Below, piece after piece: positions 20,135 through 27,542 of a stretch of 64,000 nt of DNA (the first letter of the stretch is position 1; every line of letters starts with the position of its first letter). A program made the position numbers and the translations under genes. The stretch is from Rodentibacter caecimuris (GTDB lineage Bacteria; Pseudomonadota; Gammaproteobacteria; Enterobacterales; Pasteurellaceae): positions 55,922-119,921 of the forward strand of contig MLAA01000008.1 in assembly GCA_001998905.1 (NCBI GenBank), given 5' to 3'. The notes beneath the pieces were generated by a model, which saw nothing but the letters and a program-made list of their open reading frames with translations, was not told the origin of the DNA and did no database searches.

Positions 20135-21084
20135 TGTAATATCCACCCAATATTACTACCCGCAAAGCCTAGAAAATAATTCAAAACTAACATCGATTGT
20201 TCTAATTCATTTTTATGCAGATGTTCCATCAACCATCCTATCTCTAATACACCACTTGCCCCCAAAGTATGCCCTAATTGTTTTTTAGGCAAAAAGTGCG
20301 GTCGATTTGGGAAATGTTTTTCCAATAATAACAGCTCAACCTCATCAAAAGAACCGCCCACCATATGCGGTTTTATTGCAGAGATCTCCGTGCCTAAACA
20401 CTTGGATTGACACAAAATTTTACTAATTAAGCGAGCTAGCGCGGATTCGCTATTATTCGTTAAGCTACAAGAATCTGTAAGATTAGCAACCCCGAATATT
20501 CGGCAATCTGATACTTGATTACTCAGCGCTATACAACCAATCCCTTCACCTAAAACAATTCCTTTTTCACCTGTGTTTTGAGCCAATAATCCCATTGCCT
20601 GAAAATGTTCGAAAGTAAATTGATTAAAGGTTTCAAACCCCAACACCAATATTTTTTCATATTTTCCCTGTTCAATCATTTTCACTGCATATCCTATCGC
20701 TTGAGCGGAAGATGTGCAGGAAGTGGCAAAATTAAATACTCGAGAACCAAATTTTTGACTAAGATATCTTCCAATTCCCGTAATACTAGGATCGTCCGAT
20801 AGATCCTGTTGATGAGCGAAACGGTATTCGCAATCTGACATTAAATAAGCAGTCGAGCCTAAGAAAATAGGAATATCCACTAAATCACGCTTCGACCAGC
20901 CGGCTTGAGTTATACATTGTTCAATTTGAGCTTCGAATAACTGATAAAGAGCAGGAAGATTTAAAAGAGGCTCACCAAAAACAGAAAAATAAGGTAATTC
21001 GTTAGTTTGACCAAACTGAAACACTCTACGTTGTTGACAAGATTTTGCCGAAAGACAACAACTTGAATTGATATAAGCAGCCAT
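20125..21084 (-). CDS. Short beta-ketoacyl-ACP synthase
   Basis: 319 residues, about 80-90 shorter than FabF-type enzymes. The nucleophile Cys is in FATSCTSSAQAIGYAV (near residue 124). The second active-site region reads AIKPHMVGGSFDEVE, where HGT is usual, and the third is KKQLGHTLGASGVLE with its His. All three Cys-His-His residues are therefore present, but the N-terminal region is compressed. It could be a third condensing enzyme of the pathway, acting with the ACP encoded 5 bp upstream. The gene overlaps the next one by 10 bp. Confidence 0.85.
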   Translation of the reverse strand: MAAYINSSCCLSAKSCQQRRVFQFGQTNELPYFSVFGEPLLNLPALYQLFEAQIEQCITQAGWSKRDLVDIPIFLGSTAYLMSDCEYRFAHQQDLSDDPSITGIGRYLSQKFGSRVFNFATSCTSSAQAIGYAVKMIEQGKYEKILVLGFETFNQFTFEHFQAMGLLAQNTGEKGIVLGEGIGCIALSNQVSDCRIFGVANLTDSCSLTNNSESALARLISKILCQSKCLGTEISAIKPHMVGGSFDEVELLLLEKHFPNRPHFLPKKQLGHTLGASGVLEIGWLMEHLHKNELEQSMLVLNYFLGFAGSNIGWILQWK

Positions 21085-21088
21085 ACTA

Positions 21089-21373
21089 TTACTTAGATTC
21101 CATTCGAATAAACGCGGCCAGATCCCTTATACTCATCATATGTTTACGCACCATTCGATCACCTTGTAAACGAACACCAAAGTAAGCTTGCAACGCAACA
21201 GCTATTTGCAAGGCATCGAGAGAATCCAATTGAATTCGACTAACTTCACCGAAAAGCGGTTCATCATCAGTAATTTCTGCGGCTTCAAAATCATCTTTTT
21301 CTGATTCCTGCAAGATAAGTTTTTTTAATTCAAACTCAAGTAATTTTGGCTCAAGTGTAAAAGTATAGTTCAT
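21089..21373 (-). CDS. Acyl carrier protein, third in the cluster
   Basis: 94 residues with the attachment motif VSRIQLDSLDALQIAVAL (Ser near residue 52). It is more diverged from the ApeE/ApeF pair than they are from each other, and it carries an N-terminal extension. Its ATG shares bases with the stop of the ABC permease gene (TAATG), so it is coupled to the transporter. It is placed directly before the short ketosynthase, which suggests that the two work together. Confidence 0.88.
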   Translation of the reverse strand: MNYTFTLEPKLLEFELKKLILQESEKDDFEAAEITDDEPLFGEVSRIQLDSLDALQIAVALQAYFGVRLQGDRMVRKHMMSIRDLAAFIRMESK

Positions 21374-22623
21374 TAAAATCTCACTTGTTTCTTTAGTTGT
21401 TGGTGATAAAGGACTGTGGCAAATCCAATCATCAATATACCGAAGACTGATAATCTCATTAAATAACTAGTAATTTGTGTTAGCTCATACTGGTTTAGTA
21501 ATAAATTTTGGAACCCGCTTAATGCCCATCCCATTGGAGAAAATTCTGCGATGGTTCGCATTATGTCAGGCATTATATAGGTCGGTACCATAATGCCGCC
21601 AATGGCAGCCATAATGATAATTCCACCACCACCTAATACTACTGCATGCTCAGTCGTACGAGCAATTACACTAACAAACAACCCATAGCCAAGTGCAGCA
21701 AGACTAACCGTCATTGATAACACTGCATATTTTCCCCATTCTCCACTCAAGGAAAATGCCGGCATATCAAAGTATGGCAGCACAAAATAACCTAATGTGA
21801 TCATTCCGATAAATTGCATTTGATTAATCAAAAAATAAGGGATTAACTTTGCGATGATCAAATTTAATGCCGGAGCTCTGGCCATTCGCAATCGAGTGAT
21901 CGTATTGGTCTGACGCTCTATTGCCATCACGTTTGAAAGTGGAATCATAATAAAAAACATGCCAAAAATTAACCACGCAGGGACACTATGCTGTACTGAA
22001 TTGGGTTTGGTAACACGTTCTCCTTGACGATTAAGATAAACTTCTTGCCATCGTTTTTTGGTTAAATAATCATTTATTTGAGCAGACCTATTATCTAAAT
22101 CCCGGTTGACTTTTTTCTCTATTTCTTTGATTTGTCTGTGTTTATTATTTTTTAAGGTAATTTGATTCCCTGCCAAATATTGTTCCAAACGCAACCTTGT
22201 ATAATGTTTTTGCACAATGCCTTTCACACCTAATAGCCAACTACGCTCAACACTTGGATTCAACCATAATTCCAACGCTTTTTCATCGGAAAGTGCGGTT
22301 GATTTCAAATTAGAATTGACAATTAATAAAGAATATACGCCTTCTCTCAATGACTGCTCTACTTTAATACGGTCAGAATGAATATCCCTCTTCTCTACAC
22401 TGAGCCCTTCTTCTTTTAAGGCCACCAATAAAGAATCATTCAACGAATTTTCTGCTTCCGATAGCAAAATAATCGGCGCATCTTGACTCAACTCACGATC
22501 ATTACTCAGGGCAACCGACATAATCAACATGAACAAAATCGGCATAATAAACAGCACTGCAACCCCATGTAAATCCCGACTTAATAACCTTATTTCTTTA
22601 AAAATTGAGGAAATTAGCATCAT
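21373..22623 (-). CDS. ABC-2 type transporter permease
   Basis: 416 residues with the ABC-2 exporter layout: one N-terminal helix (LHGVAVLFIMPILFMLIMS), a large periplasmic domain of about 170 residues, then five helices to the C-terminus. Such permeases export lipids, polysaccharides or drugs when paired with an ATPase. The likely partner ATPase is at 24684-25397, but the two genes are separated by a 2-kb divergent module. The gene lies 6 bp after the XRE regulator on the same strand and probably shares its promoter. In the absence of an MMPL exporter, this transporter is a good candidate for moving the pigment or resorcinol. Confidence 0.85.
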   Translation of the reverse strand: MMLISSIFKEIRLLSRDLHGVAVLFIMPILFMLIMSVALSNDRELSQDAPIILLSEAENSLNDSLLVALKEEGLSVEKRDIHSDRIKVEQSLREGVYSLLIVNSNLKSTALSDEKALELWLNPSVERSWLLGVKGIVQKHYTRLRLEQYLAGNQITLKNNKHRQIKEIEKKVNRDLDNRSAQINDYLTKKRWQEVYLNRQGERVTKPNSVQHSVPAWLIFGMFFIMIPLSNVMAIERQTNTITRLRMARAPALNLIIAKLIPYFLINQMQFIGMITLGYFVLPYFDMPAFSLSGEWGKYAVLSMTVSLAALGYGLFVSVIARTTEHAVVLGGGGIIIMAAIGGIMVPTYIMPDIMRTIAEFSPMGWALSGFQNLLLNQYELTQITSYLMRLSVFGILMIGFATVLYHQQLKKQVRF

Positions 22624-22629
22624 TTTATA

Positions 22630-23022
22630 TCAACTAGAACATTGCTTTTTCAACAATAAATTCATTTCTTTAAGCAATTCAATTTCACTTTTTTGTTGAT
22701 TAATTAAGGTTTCTTGAAAAGATACTGTTGTTCTTAATTTTTCATTTTCAATAATCAATGCAGAGTCTGAATTATAGTAATTCGAACTAGATGAACTATT
22801 TTCATTGATTAAAAAACAAATATTTTTATCGTTTTGAATTAAATCTGTTACATCAACATTAAATACTTGTGCAATTTGCTCCAATTTTTCTAAATAAAGT
22901 TTGGTTTCACCTCTTTCTATTTTTGCATAACCACTTGGAGACATATTTAATTTTTCCGCTACATTTTCTTGTGAGAGATGTTGGCTTTCTCTTATTTCTT
23001 TTAATTTACGATGTACACTCAT
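22630..23022 (-). CDS. XRE-family transcriptional regulator
   Basis: 130 residues from the ATG at 23022, which has AAGGAG 7 bases upstream. The N-terminal helix-turn-helix (residues 1-65; LKEIRESQHLSQENVAEKL, then MSPSGYAKIERGETK) is of the Cro/CI type. The C-terminal part is a Ser/Asn-rich linker and a probable coiled coil (LIIENEKLRTTVSFQE to the end) that could dimerise. It faces the outer-membrane protein gene across a 154-bp region with three inverted repeats and is read into the ABC permease gene. It therefore probably controls both directions. Confidence 0.88.
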   Translation of the reverse strand: MSVHRKLKEIRESQHLSQENVAEKLNMSPSGYAKIERGETKLYLEKLEQIAQVFNVDVTDLIQNDKNICFLINENSSSSSNYYNSDSALIIENEKLRTTVSFQETLINQQKSEIELLKEMNLLLKKQCSS

Positions 23023-23050
23023 TAACAGACTCCTTATCACTACCTTATTT

Positions 23051-23063
23051 GCTCTGTTAGAGC
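23051..23063. repeat. Inverted repeat in the XRE/OMP divergent region
   Basis: A short dyad GCTCT-GTT-AGAGC just upstream of the XRE gene, inside its predicted untranslated leader. It may form an RNA hairpin or an operator; it is weaker than the two other repeats in this gap. Confidence 0.45.
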
Positions 23064-23076
23064 AGTATTCTATACG

Positions 23077-23107
23077 GTTTGTCTATGGCATCGACAAATA
23101 GACAAAC
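23077..23107. promoter_or_regulatory. Operator-like inverted repeat between XRE regulator and OMP gene
   Basis: A perfect 10-base inverted repeat, GTTTGTCTAT and ATAGACAAAC, separated by 11 bases (arm centres 21 bases apart, two helical turns). It covers the spacer and -35 region of a likely minus-strand promoter for the XRE gene (TTGTCG, 17 bases, TATAGA). The layout is typical for autorepression by a dimeric regulator. Confidence 0.7.
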
Positions 23108-23108
23108 A

Positions 23109-23136
23109 TTACAATGAGAACGTATCAAAATACGAT
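23109..23136 (+). promoter_or_regulatory. Promoter of the OMP gene with internal dyad
   Basis: A -35 TTACAA (23109-23114), 16-base spacer and -10 TACGAT (23131-23136) precede the gene at 23177. A second dyad, CGTAT-CAAA-ATACG (23121-23134), overlaps the spacer and -10. Confidence 0.5.
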
Positions 23137-23176
23137 ACAAATTTAACTATTCTACATATCCTAAAAGGTATTTTCT

Positions 23177-23779
23177 ATGAAAAAAATTATTTTATCGGCT
23201 ATTTTAACAAGTTATTCTAGCTTTATTTTCGCCAATAACAATTTTACCAGCTGGCATATCGGCGGAGAATTAAATACAGGCAAGCATTCATTTACCATAT
23301 CTGAAGGTATAAACTTTAACAGTGCAGGGAAAAAAGGAATTGGTTTGGCTGTTTATGGTGGCTATGGTTTTGATCTCTCAAATAATTTTATCAGTATTGG
23401 TGAAGCCAGAATCAATATCGGGGGAGGAAAATCTCAAAAAGATGGCAATGTAATTTCTAAAGAAAAGTATGGTATGACATTGGCATATTTACAGGGATAT
23501 CGTGTAACGGATAGTATTCTTCCCTACATCAAACTAGGAGGGGAACTATCAGTATTCAATCTCAATAAATTAGAAACAGAAAGCGGCTATCAAATAAACG
23601 ATGAGACCAATGGCAATTTCGGAGCTTTTGGTTTTGTCTATGGTTTAGGAGTCAAATTTGCTATACAGCCTAATTTAGACATTGGCATCGAATATACTCG
23701 CTCAAATTTAAAACGAATAACTGAAGATGCGAAATTTAAAACGGATAAATTAAGTTTAAAAGTAGGTTATTCATTCTAA
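23177..23779 (+). CDS. Outer-membrane beta-barrel protein (OmpA/Opa-like fold)
   Basis: 200 residues with a signal peptide (MKKIILSAILTSYSSFIFA, cleavage near residue 19). Amphipathic strands rich in Gly and aromatic residues follow (YGGYGFDL, ISIGEARINIGGG, LAYLQGYRV, YIKLGGELSVF), ending in KVGYSF with the C-terminal Phe that targets barrels to the BAM machine. The size suits an eight-stranded barrel. No enzymatic motif is visible; adhesion or stress roles are guesses. It is first in a plus-strand group of four, opposite to the rest of the cluster. SD AAAGG precedes the ATG. Confidence 0.85.
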   Translation: MKKIILSAILTSYSSFIFANNNFTSWHIGGELNTGKHSFTISEGINFNSAGKKGIGLAVYGGYGFDLSNNFISIGEARINIGGGKSQKDGNVISKEKYGMTLAYLQGYRVTDSILPYIKLGGELSVFNLNKLETESGYQINDETNGNFGAFGFVYGLGVKFAIQPNLDIGIEYTRSNLKRITEDAKFKTDKLSLKVGYSF

Positions 23780-23859
23780 GAAACAAAAATATTTGGTGTC
23801 AATTTAACTTATACTAAATATTTATTCCCCTCATTTTATTATATTTATGAGAAATTACT

Positions 23860-24306
23860 ATGAAAAAATTCTTTAAACTTTTAGGGCTAAGTACCGTTTT
23901 ATTTTTAACTGCTTGTGCAAAAACAGAGATGACATCATCACAGCAAGATGCTCAAGCCAAAGAATTTAATATACCAAAGAAAGGCCTATCTGGTCTTTAT
24001 ATCTATCGCGATTCTATTTTTGGTTCAGCATTGAAGAAAAATCTTTATATCGACGACCAATTTATTGGCGAATCAGCTCCCAAAGTTTTCTTCTACAAAC
24101 AAGTTAAAGCAGGTAATCATAAAATTTCAACTGAATCAGAGTTCAGTAACAATGATCTTAATATTAAAACAGATTCAGGCAAAAATTATTTTATTCGCCA
24201 ATATATCAAATTGGGAGTATTTGTTGGCGGTGCTAATTTAGAACATGTTTCTGAAGAAAAGGGAAAAGCTGCTGTAAAAGAATTAAAAATGGCTGTTACG
24301 CATTAA
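23860..24306 (+). CDS. DUF2846-like lipoprotein
   Basis: 148 residues with a lipoprotein signal ending LTACAK (Cys near residue 19). The mature domain contains GLYIYRDSIFGSALKKNLYIDDQFIG and a late RQYIKLGVFVGGANLE, the pattern of DUF2846 proteins (YIYR... then a hydrophobic Gly-rich strand). The function of the family is unknown; members are usually periplasmic or surface lipoproteins. It lies 80 bp after the barrel gene on the same strand and probably belongs to the same transcript. Confidence 0.8.
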   Translation: MKKFFKLLGLSTVLFLTACAKTEMTSSQQDAQAKEFNIPKKGLSGLYIYRDSIFGSALKKNLYIDDQFIGESAPKVFFYKQVKAGNHKISTESEFSNNDLNIKTDSGKNYFIRQYIKLGVFVGGANLEHVSEEKGKAAVKELKMAVTH

Positions 24307-24327
24307 ATTTTATTAAAGGAAAAATAA

Positions 24328-24489
24328 ATGAATTTTTTTACAATTTACATTATTGGTTCGATCATTACTTTTATTTTAGCCAGAAGTCAAATGCAAGGGA
24401 GAGAGACTTTTTTACCCGCATTATTAGCAGGAGCAATTTGGCCTTTAGCATTACTTCTAAAATTATTAATTTGGTCTGAAAGGAAATAA
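24328..24489 (+). CDS. Small membrane protein 1 (GhoT/OrtT-like pattern)
   Basis: 53 residues; ATG at 24328 with AAAGGA 7 bases upstream. It has two hydrophobic helices (NFFTIYIIGSIITFILA and LLAGAIWPLALLLKLL) joined by a short polar loop (RSQMQGRET). The pattern T-F-I-L, polar loop, then A-x-I-W-P-L-A-L-L recurs in the next gene. It also resembles the layout of the E. coli membrane toxins GhoT and OrtT, which end in SAFLVG-TWPMS-PVALLF (from memory). Only weak sequence identity is visible, so a toxin role is a hypothesis. It could equally be an inert small membrane protein. Confidence 0.7.
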   Translation: MNFFTIYIIGSIITFILARSQMQGRETFLPALLAGAIWPLALLLKLLIWSERK

Positions 24490-24493
24490 AAGT

Positions 24494-24646
24494 ATGGAGC
24501 TCTATTTTACAGGTTGTATTATCACCTTTATTCTTGTTTTATGGGCAACAGGAGGAAGAATAGGAACTGCATTTTTTTCTGCACTAATATGGCCACTTGC
24601 ATTACTGACTCCAATCATTAGTTTATTTTTTCCTTTAAAAAAATAA
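24494..24646 (+). CDS. Small membrane protein 2, paralog of the preceding gene
   Basis: 50 residues; ATG at 24494, only 4 bp after the previous stop, so translationally linked. Two hydrophobic helices flank a Gly-rich turn (ATGGRIGT). It shares G-C/S-I-I-T-F-I-L and L/A-I-W-P-L-A-L-L with its neighbour, showing tandem duplication. It ends in FFPLKK. A terminator follows at once. Confidence 0.7.
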   Translation: MELYFTGCIITFILVLWATGGRIGTAFFSALIWPLALLTPIISLFFPLKK

Positions 24647-24660
24647 GAGCCTCAACAAAA

Positions 24661-24685
24661 AACTCGCCTTTCGGTGAGTTTTTTT
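24661..24685 (+). terminator. Terminator of the OMP/lipoprotein/small-protein group
   Basis: A stem AACTCgCC/GGtGAGTT with loop TTTC and a T-run at 24679-24685. It lies at the point where the plus-strand group meets the 3' end of the convergent ABC ATPase gene. Confidence 0.8.
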
Positions 24686-25397
24686 ATACCTGTTTATCTA
24701 AGAAATCCAAATAAAAACGCTCAAGACTTTGCCCTTCCCTTAAAATGTTCTGTACTGATCCTTCATAAATCAGTTGACCTTCATTGAGTAGCACTAATTT
24801 ATCGCATAATTGCTCAATTTCCTGTAAATAATGAGAGGTATAAATCACTGTCACACCCTGTTGTTTCAGTGTAGCAACGTTATCTAAAATAAAGTGGCGG
24901 GATTGAGGATCGATACCCACAGTGATCTCATCTAAAAAAATCACATTCGGACGATTGATCAACCCGATGGCAAAATTTAAACGGCGTTTCAACCCTCCCG
25001 ATAAATGTTTGGCGAGCTTATTTTTATGAGCGGTTAAATCCACCTGTGCTAGTAAAGTTTGCAAGTAGATTTTATCTTTTAAGTCATAAAGTGCAGCAAA
25101 AAATTTCAGATTTTCCCACACCGTCAATAAGGGATAAAAGGCAAAATCCTGCGGCACCAAAGAAATTTGCTGACGTTGTTTCTTGTTTAGTTTGGAGAAA
25201 GGTACGCCGTCAAAATAAATTTCCCCTTGTTGTACCGATTGAAGTCCCGCAAGCAATGACATCAAGGTGGTTTTACCTGCACCGTTAGGACCGAGCAAAC
25301 CAATGGTTGAAGCCGAATCAATATGAAAATTTACTGCACTTAGGGCATATTTTTCGGAATTGGGGTAACGGTGTGAAATATTTTTTAAAACAATCAT
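24684..25397 (-). CDS. ABC transporter ATP-binding protein
   Basis: 237 residues with a Walker A GLLGPNGAGKTTL (about 33-45), Q-loop VPQDF, signature LSGGLKRRL (about 132) and Walker B VIFLDEIT, where Ile replaces the common Pro. The H-switch is in YTSHYLQE. It is an ABC-2 exporter ATPase of the CcmA/drug type and should energise the permease at 21373-22623. It overlaps the BtrH-like gene upstream by 4 bp (ATGA). Its partner permease gene is cut off from it by the XRE/OMP module. Confidence 0.9.
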   Translation of the reverse strand: MIVLKNISHRYPNSEKYALSAVNFHIDSASTIGLLGPNGAGKTTLMSLLAGLQSVQQGEIYFDGVPFSKLNKKQRQQISLVPQDFAFYPLLTVWENLKFFAALYDLKDKIYLQTLLAQVDLTAHKNKLAKHLSGGLKRRLNFAIGLINRPNVIFLDEITVGIDPQSRHFILDNVATLKQQGVTVIYTSHYLQEIEQLCDKLVLLNEGQLIYEGSVQNILREGQSLERFYLDFLDKQV

Positions 25398-26386
25398 AAT
25401 TTACGAAGGATTTTCCATAATACTTTTTCTTTTTCAGCAATTTCTCTCAGACAATTTGCCACTATTTTATATCCCTCCACCGTTGGTTTTCGGCATTGCC
25501 TGACACAAAGCATTGCAAATTCACGCCATTGGTCGCCAATTTCGGTCATTTGTTCAGAAGCCTGCTTGAATTTTGCTTCATTACAAACTTTAGCCGCTTG
25601 CTCAAGAAAATAGGCATACAAATAACGGAAACCCGCACCACCTGTACCAATTTCTTCTTGCATTCTCACGATATGCCCGAGATACAAGCGGTTATATTTT
25701 TCGCCTTTTTTACCTAGGGCGAGATTTTCGATGGATGTCGCCACCGTGCGAATGCCTTTTACACCGACAAAAAACAGCGGTACAAGCATTTGTTTGGCTT
25801 GTTTACGGATTGCCTTTCGTACCAATGTAGGCAGGTCGATTTGAGAAAAATCGGGTGTTTGTTCAAAATAATACATTAACCCTTTTGCCGCCAATGCCCC
25901 TTTGGCAAAACGGGCTTTTTGTAATTCTTGAACTGCACAGCGTTGTACCCTTTCAAAAACTGGATCGCTGATTAGATATTCATCTTGCTCTTTGCCATAC
26001 ACCAATAAATTATGGGCATTAAAATGGAAACGCATTTCAGGTGGAAAGTAAGGCAGCCAAAAAACCGAAGTCTGTAAGCCGACTAATTTGCCATCCTGCA
26101 ACGCCTGATCTAACACAATTTGCCCTGCCGTTTCATTAGAAAACCTCTGTATTTTCAACCGCACTTTTAGCATTTTAGATATATTTTTAATAATGCTTCT
26201 CGGTGGCATACGGTAAGAAATCAACGGCATTCCACTGACTTTGATAATAGGCAGATAAACAAATGTCAAAGCAGAGGCTAAACCAAAGACCATAGCTTCG
26301 TTAAAATCTAAACCTTGAGATTTTAAAAGCGTAGACATGACACCACTTTCGCAGTGGGCGGTGTGTTGGTGAGAGAAAGTATTCAT
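25394..26386 (-). CDS. BtrH N-terminal domain / DUF4872 protein
   Basis: 330 residues. The opening QHTAHCESGVMSTLLKSQGLDFNEAMVFGLASAL is the BtrH-type N-terminal domain, a papain-like fold with the probable nucleophile Cys in HCESG and a His further on (HNLLVYG). In butirosin biosynthesis BtrH transfers an acyl group from an ACP to an amine. By analogy this enzyme may move an acyl chain from an ACP to an acceptor. The C-terminal part (about 200-330) is helical with a DUF4872 appearance. Similar genes go with DarA/DarB in other bacteria, from memory. It begins 3 bp after the preceding stop. Confidence 0.8.
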   Translation of the reverse strand: MNTFSHQHTAHCESGVMSTLLKSQGLDFNEAMVFGLASALTFVYLPIIKVSGMPLISYRMPPRSIIKNISKMLKVRLKIQRFSNETAGQIVLDQALQDGKLVGLQTSVFWLPYFPPEMRFHFNAHNLLVYGKEQDEYLISDPVFERVQRCAVQELQKARFAKGALAAKGLMYYFEQTPDFSQIDLPTLVRKAIRKQAKQMLVPLFFVGVKGIRTVATSIENLALGKKGEKYNRLYLGHIVRMQEEIGTGGAGFRYLYAYFLEQAAKVCNEAKFKQASEQMTEIGDQWREFAMLCVRQCRKPTVEGYKIVANCLREIAEKEKVLWKILRKL

Positions 26387-26388
26387 TA

Positions 26389-27147
26389 CTATGGCACTAT
26401 ATAAATTTGTTTTTTTGAAAACATCGATGAAACGAAGTTATTAAATATTTTGGATTTTTCCCACTCCCCGAAAATAACAATAACGTGATCTTTATTATTA
26501 TAAATAGTATCTCGAGTTTCTTTATAGCGTTCTTGATCTTCAAATTTCAAAATGAATCTATATTTATCACTCCCTTTCATAAAATAATATAACTCAAGGT
26601 CATCGTTATTATAAAAATACTTTTGAACAACTGCCTCAATAATTCTATATCCAAAAATACCCTTAGGATTCATATATAAACTCCTTTTATCCAGAAGCAT
26701 ATATCCAATCTCTTTTTTGTTATATGTATCTCTTACATCTTTTGATTTACATAATAAATAAAGTTTCCTTAATGTATTAATTTTTTCCTTAACACTACAG
26801 CTAGAATTACCCAATTTTTCTGAAATACCTTTTTGTCTTAACGTATTTTCCTTTTCTTTACCGGGAACTAACAATGATTCACAGAAACTATTAAAATTAA
26901 AGTCCTGTTCTGAATAGTCATTAATATCAATATAATTTTTCTTATAGAAACAGTCTGGAGAGTGTCGAAAGTTCGGTTTAGTTGCTGAAAAATAGGGTGT
27001 TTTAATACCATTAATGCTGCAAACATATAAATGCGCATTACAATTATACGTTGGGCAGTAATAAGTTATTTCTCGACTAAATCGGCTCGCCTCATTTGCA
27101 TAAATAACCTGTGTTCTTTCTTTATCCTTAAAAGCATAATAGGACAT
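26389..27147 (-). CDS. Unknown protein with CoiA-like N-terminal zinc motif
   Basis: 252 residues. The first 60 contain YYCPTYNCNAHLYVC, then FSATKPNFRHSPDCFYKK, a Cys/His arrangement like the N-terminal zinc knuckle of CoiA-like and related predicted nucleases (C-x-x-C, then H-x-x-x-C). The rest is Lys/Tyr/Asn-rich with no catalytic motif that I recognise; a late strand reads HVIVIFGEWEK. The base composition is clearly more AT-rich than that of its neighbours, which suggests separate acquisition. It is co-directional with DarA/DarB and starts 9 bp after the preceding stop, but nothing suggests a role in lipid synthesis. Confidence 0.65.
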   Translation of the reverse strand: MSYYAFKDKERTQVIYANEASRFSREITYYCPTYNCNAHLYVCSINGIKTPYFSATKPNFRHSPDCFYKKNYIDINDYSEQDFNFNSFCESLLVPGKEKENTLRQKGISEKLGNSSCSVKEKINTLRKLYLLCKSKDVRDTYNKKEIGYMLLDKRSLYMNPKGIFGYRIIEAVVQKYFYNNDDLELYYFMKGSDKYRFILKFEDQERYKETRDTIYNNKDHVIVIFGEWEKSKIFNNFVSSMFSKKQIYIVP

Positions 27148-27155
27148 AATTTCTC

Positions 27156-27542
27156 CTACATTCTTAACTTTTCTATACTAATCCCAAACACCCCCGTATA
27201 TCTCTCCAATTTCTTCTCGCTCAACTTTTTAAAAACTTCCGGTTTAAAATGCCGTTTGATTTGCCATTGCCAGAATCCTGTGGCTTGAGCAAGTGTTTGA
27301 AGATCATAGCGGTTTTTATACATGAGATAATAAATCACCGATTTTTCGCCATTTTTGACCGCTTGTAGGGCAGCTTCGGTGAGTTGATTGAGTTCGTTTA
27401 CCGCTTGTTCGGTGGCAAATTCTTCCGTTTGCCAACCTGTACTCGTAGTGATTTGATAGTTACCATTTTGAGTCGCATAGACCACTTTTTTCTGTCCTCG
27501 GAAAATTTTACTATCATCTTGAGGTATATCATCAATTTCCAT
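27156..27542 (-). CDS. Unknown protein accompanying DarA/DarB
   Basis: 128 residues, no signal peptide or membrane segment. It starts inside the darB stop region (ATG overlaps by 11 bp). Features: an acidic opening MEIDDIPQDDS, the stretch SVIYYLMYKNRYDLQTLAQATG and the basic QIKRHFKPEVFKKLSEKKLERYTGVFG, which could be a helix-turn-helix. This looks like a small conserved cytosolic protein found with resorcinol genes, possibly a regulator. The function is unknown. Confidence 0.7.
   Translation of the reverse strand: MEIDDIPQDDSKIFRGQKKVVYATQNGNYQITTSTGWQTEEFATEQAVNELNQLTEAALQAVKNGEKSVIYYLMYKNRYDLQTLAQATGFWQWQIKRHFKPEVFKKLSEKKLERYTGVFGISIEKLRM

Noticed and set aside
24328..24646. Type I toxin-antitoxin system with an antisense RNA.
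   Set aside because: No convincing antisense promoter over the two small genes was found; only the membrane-protein pattern supports a toxin idea.
26389..27147. Reading the Cys/His protein as a true CoiA competence protein.
   Set aside because: Only the short N-terminal metal-binding pattern fits; the nuclease core motifs were not seen.
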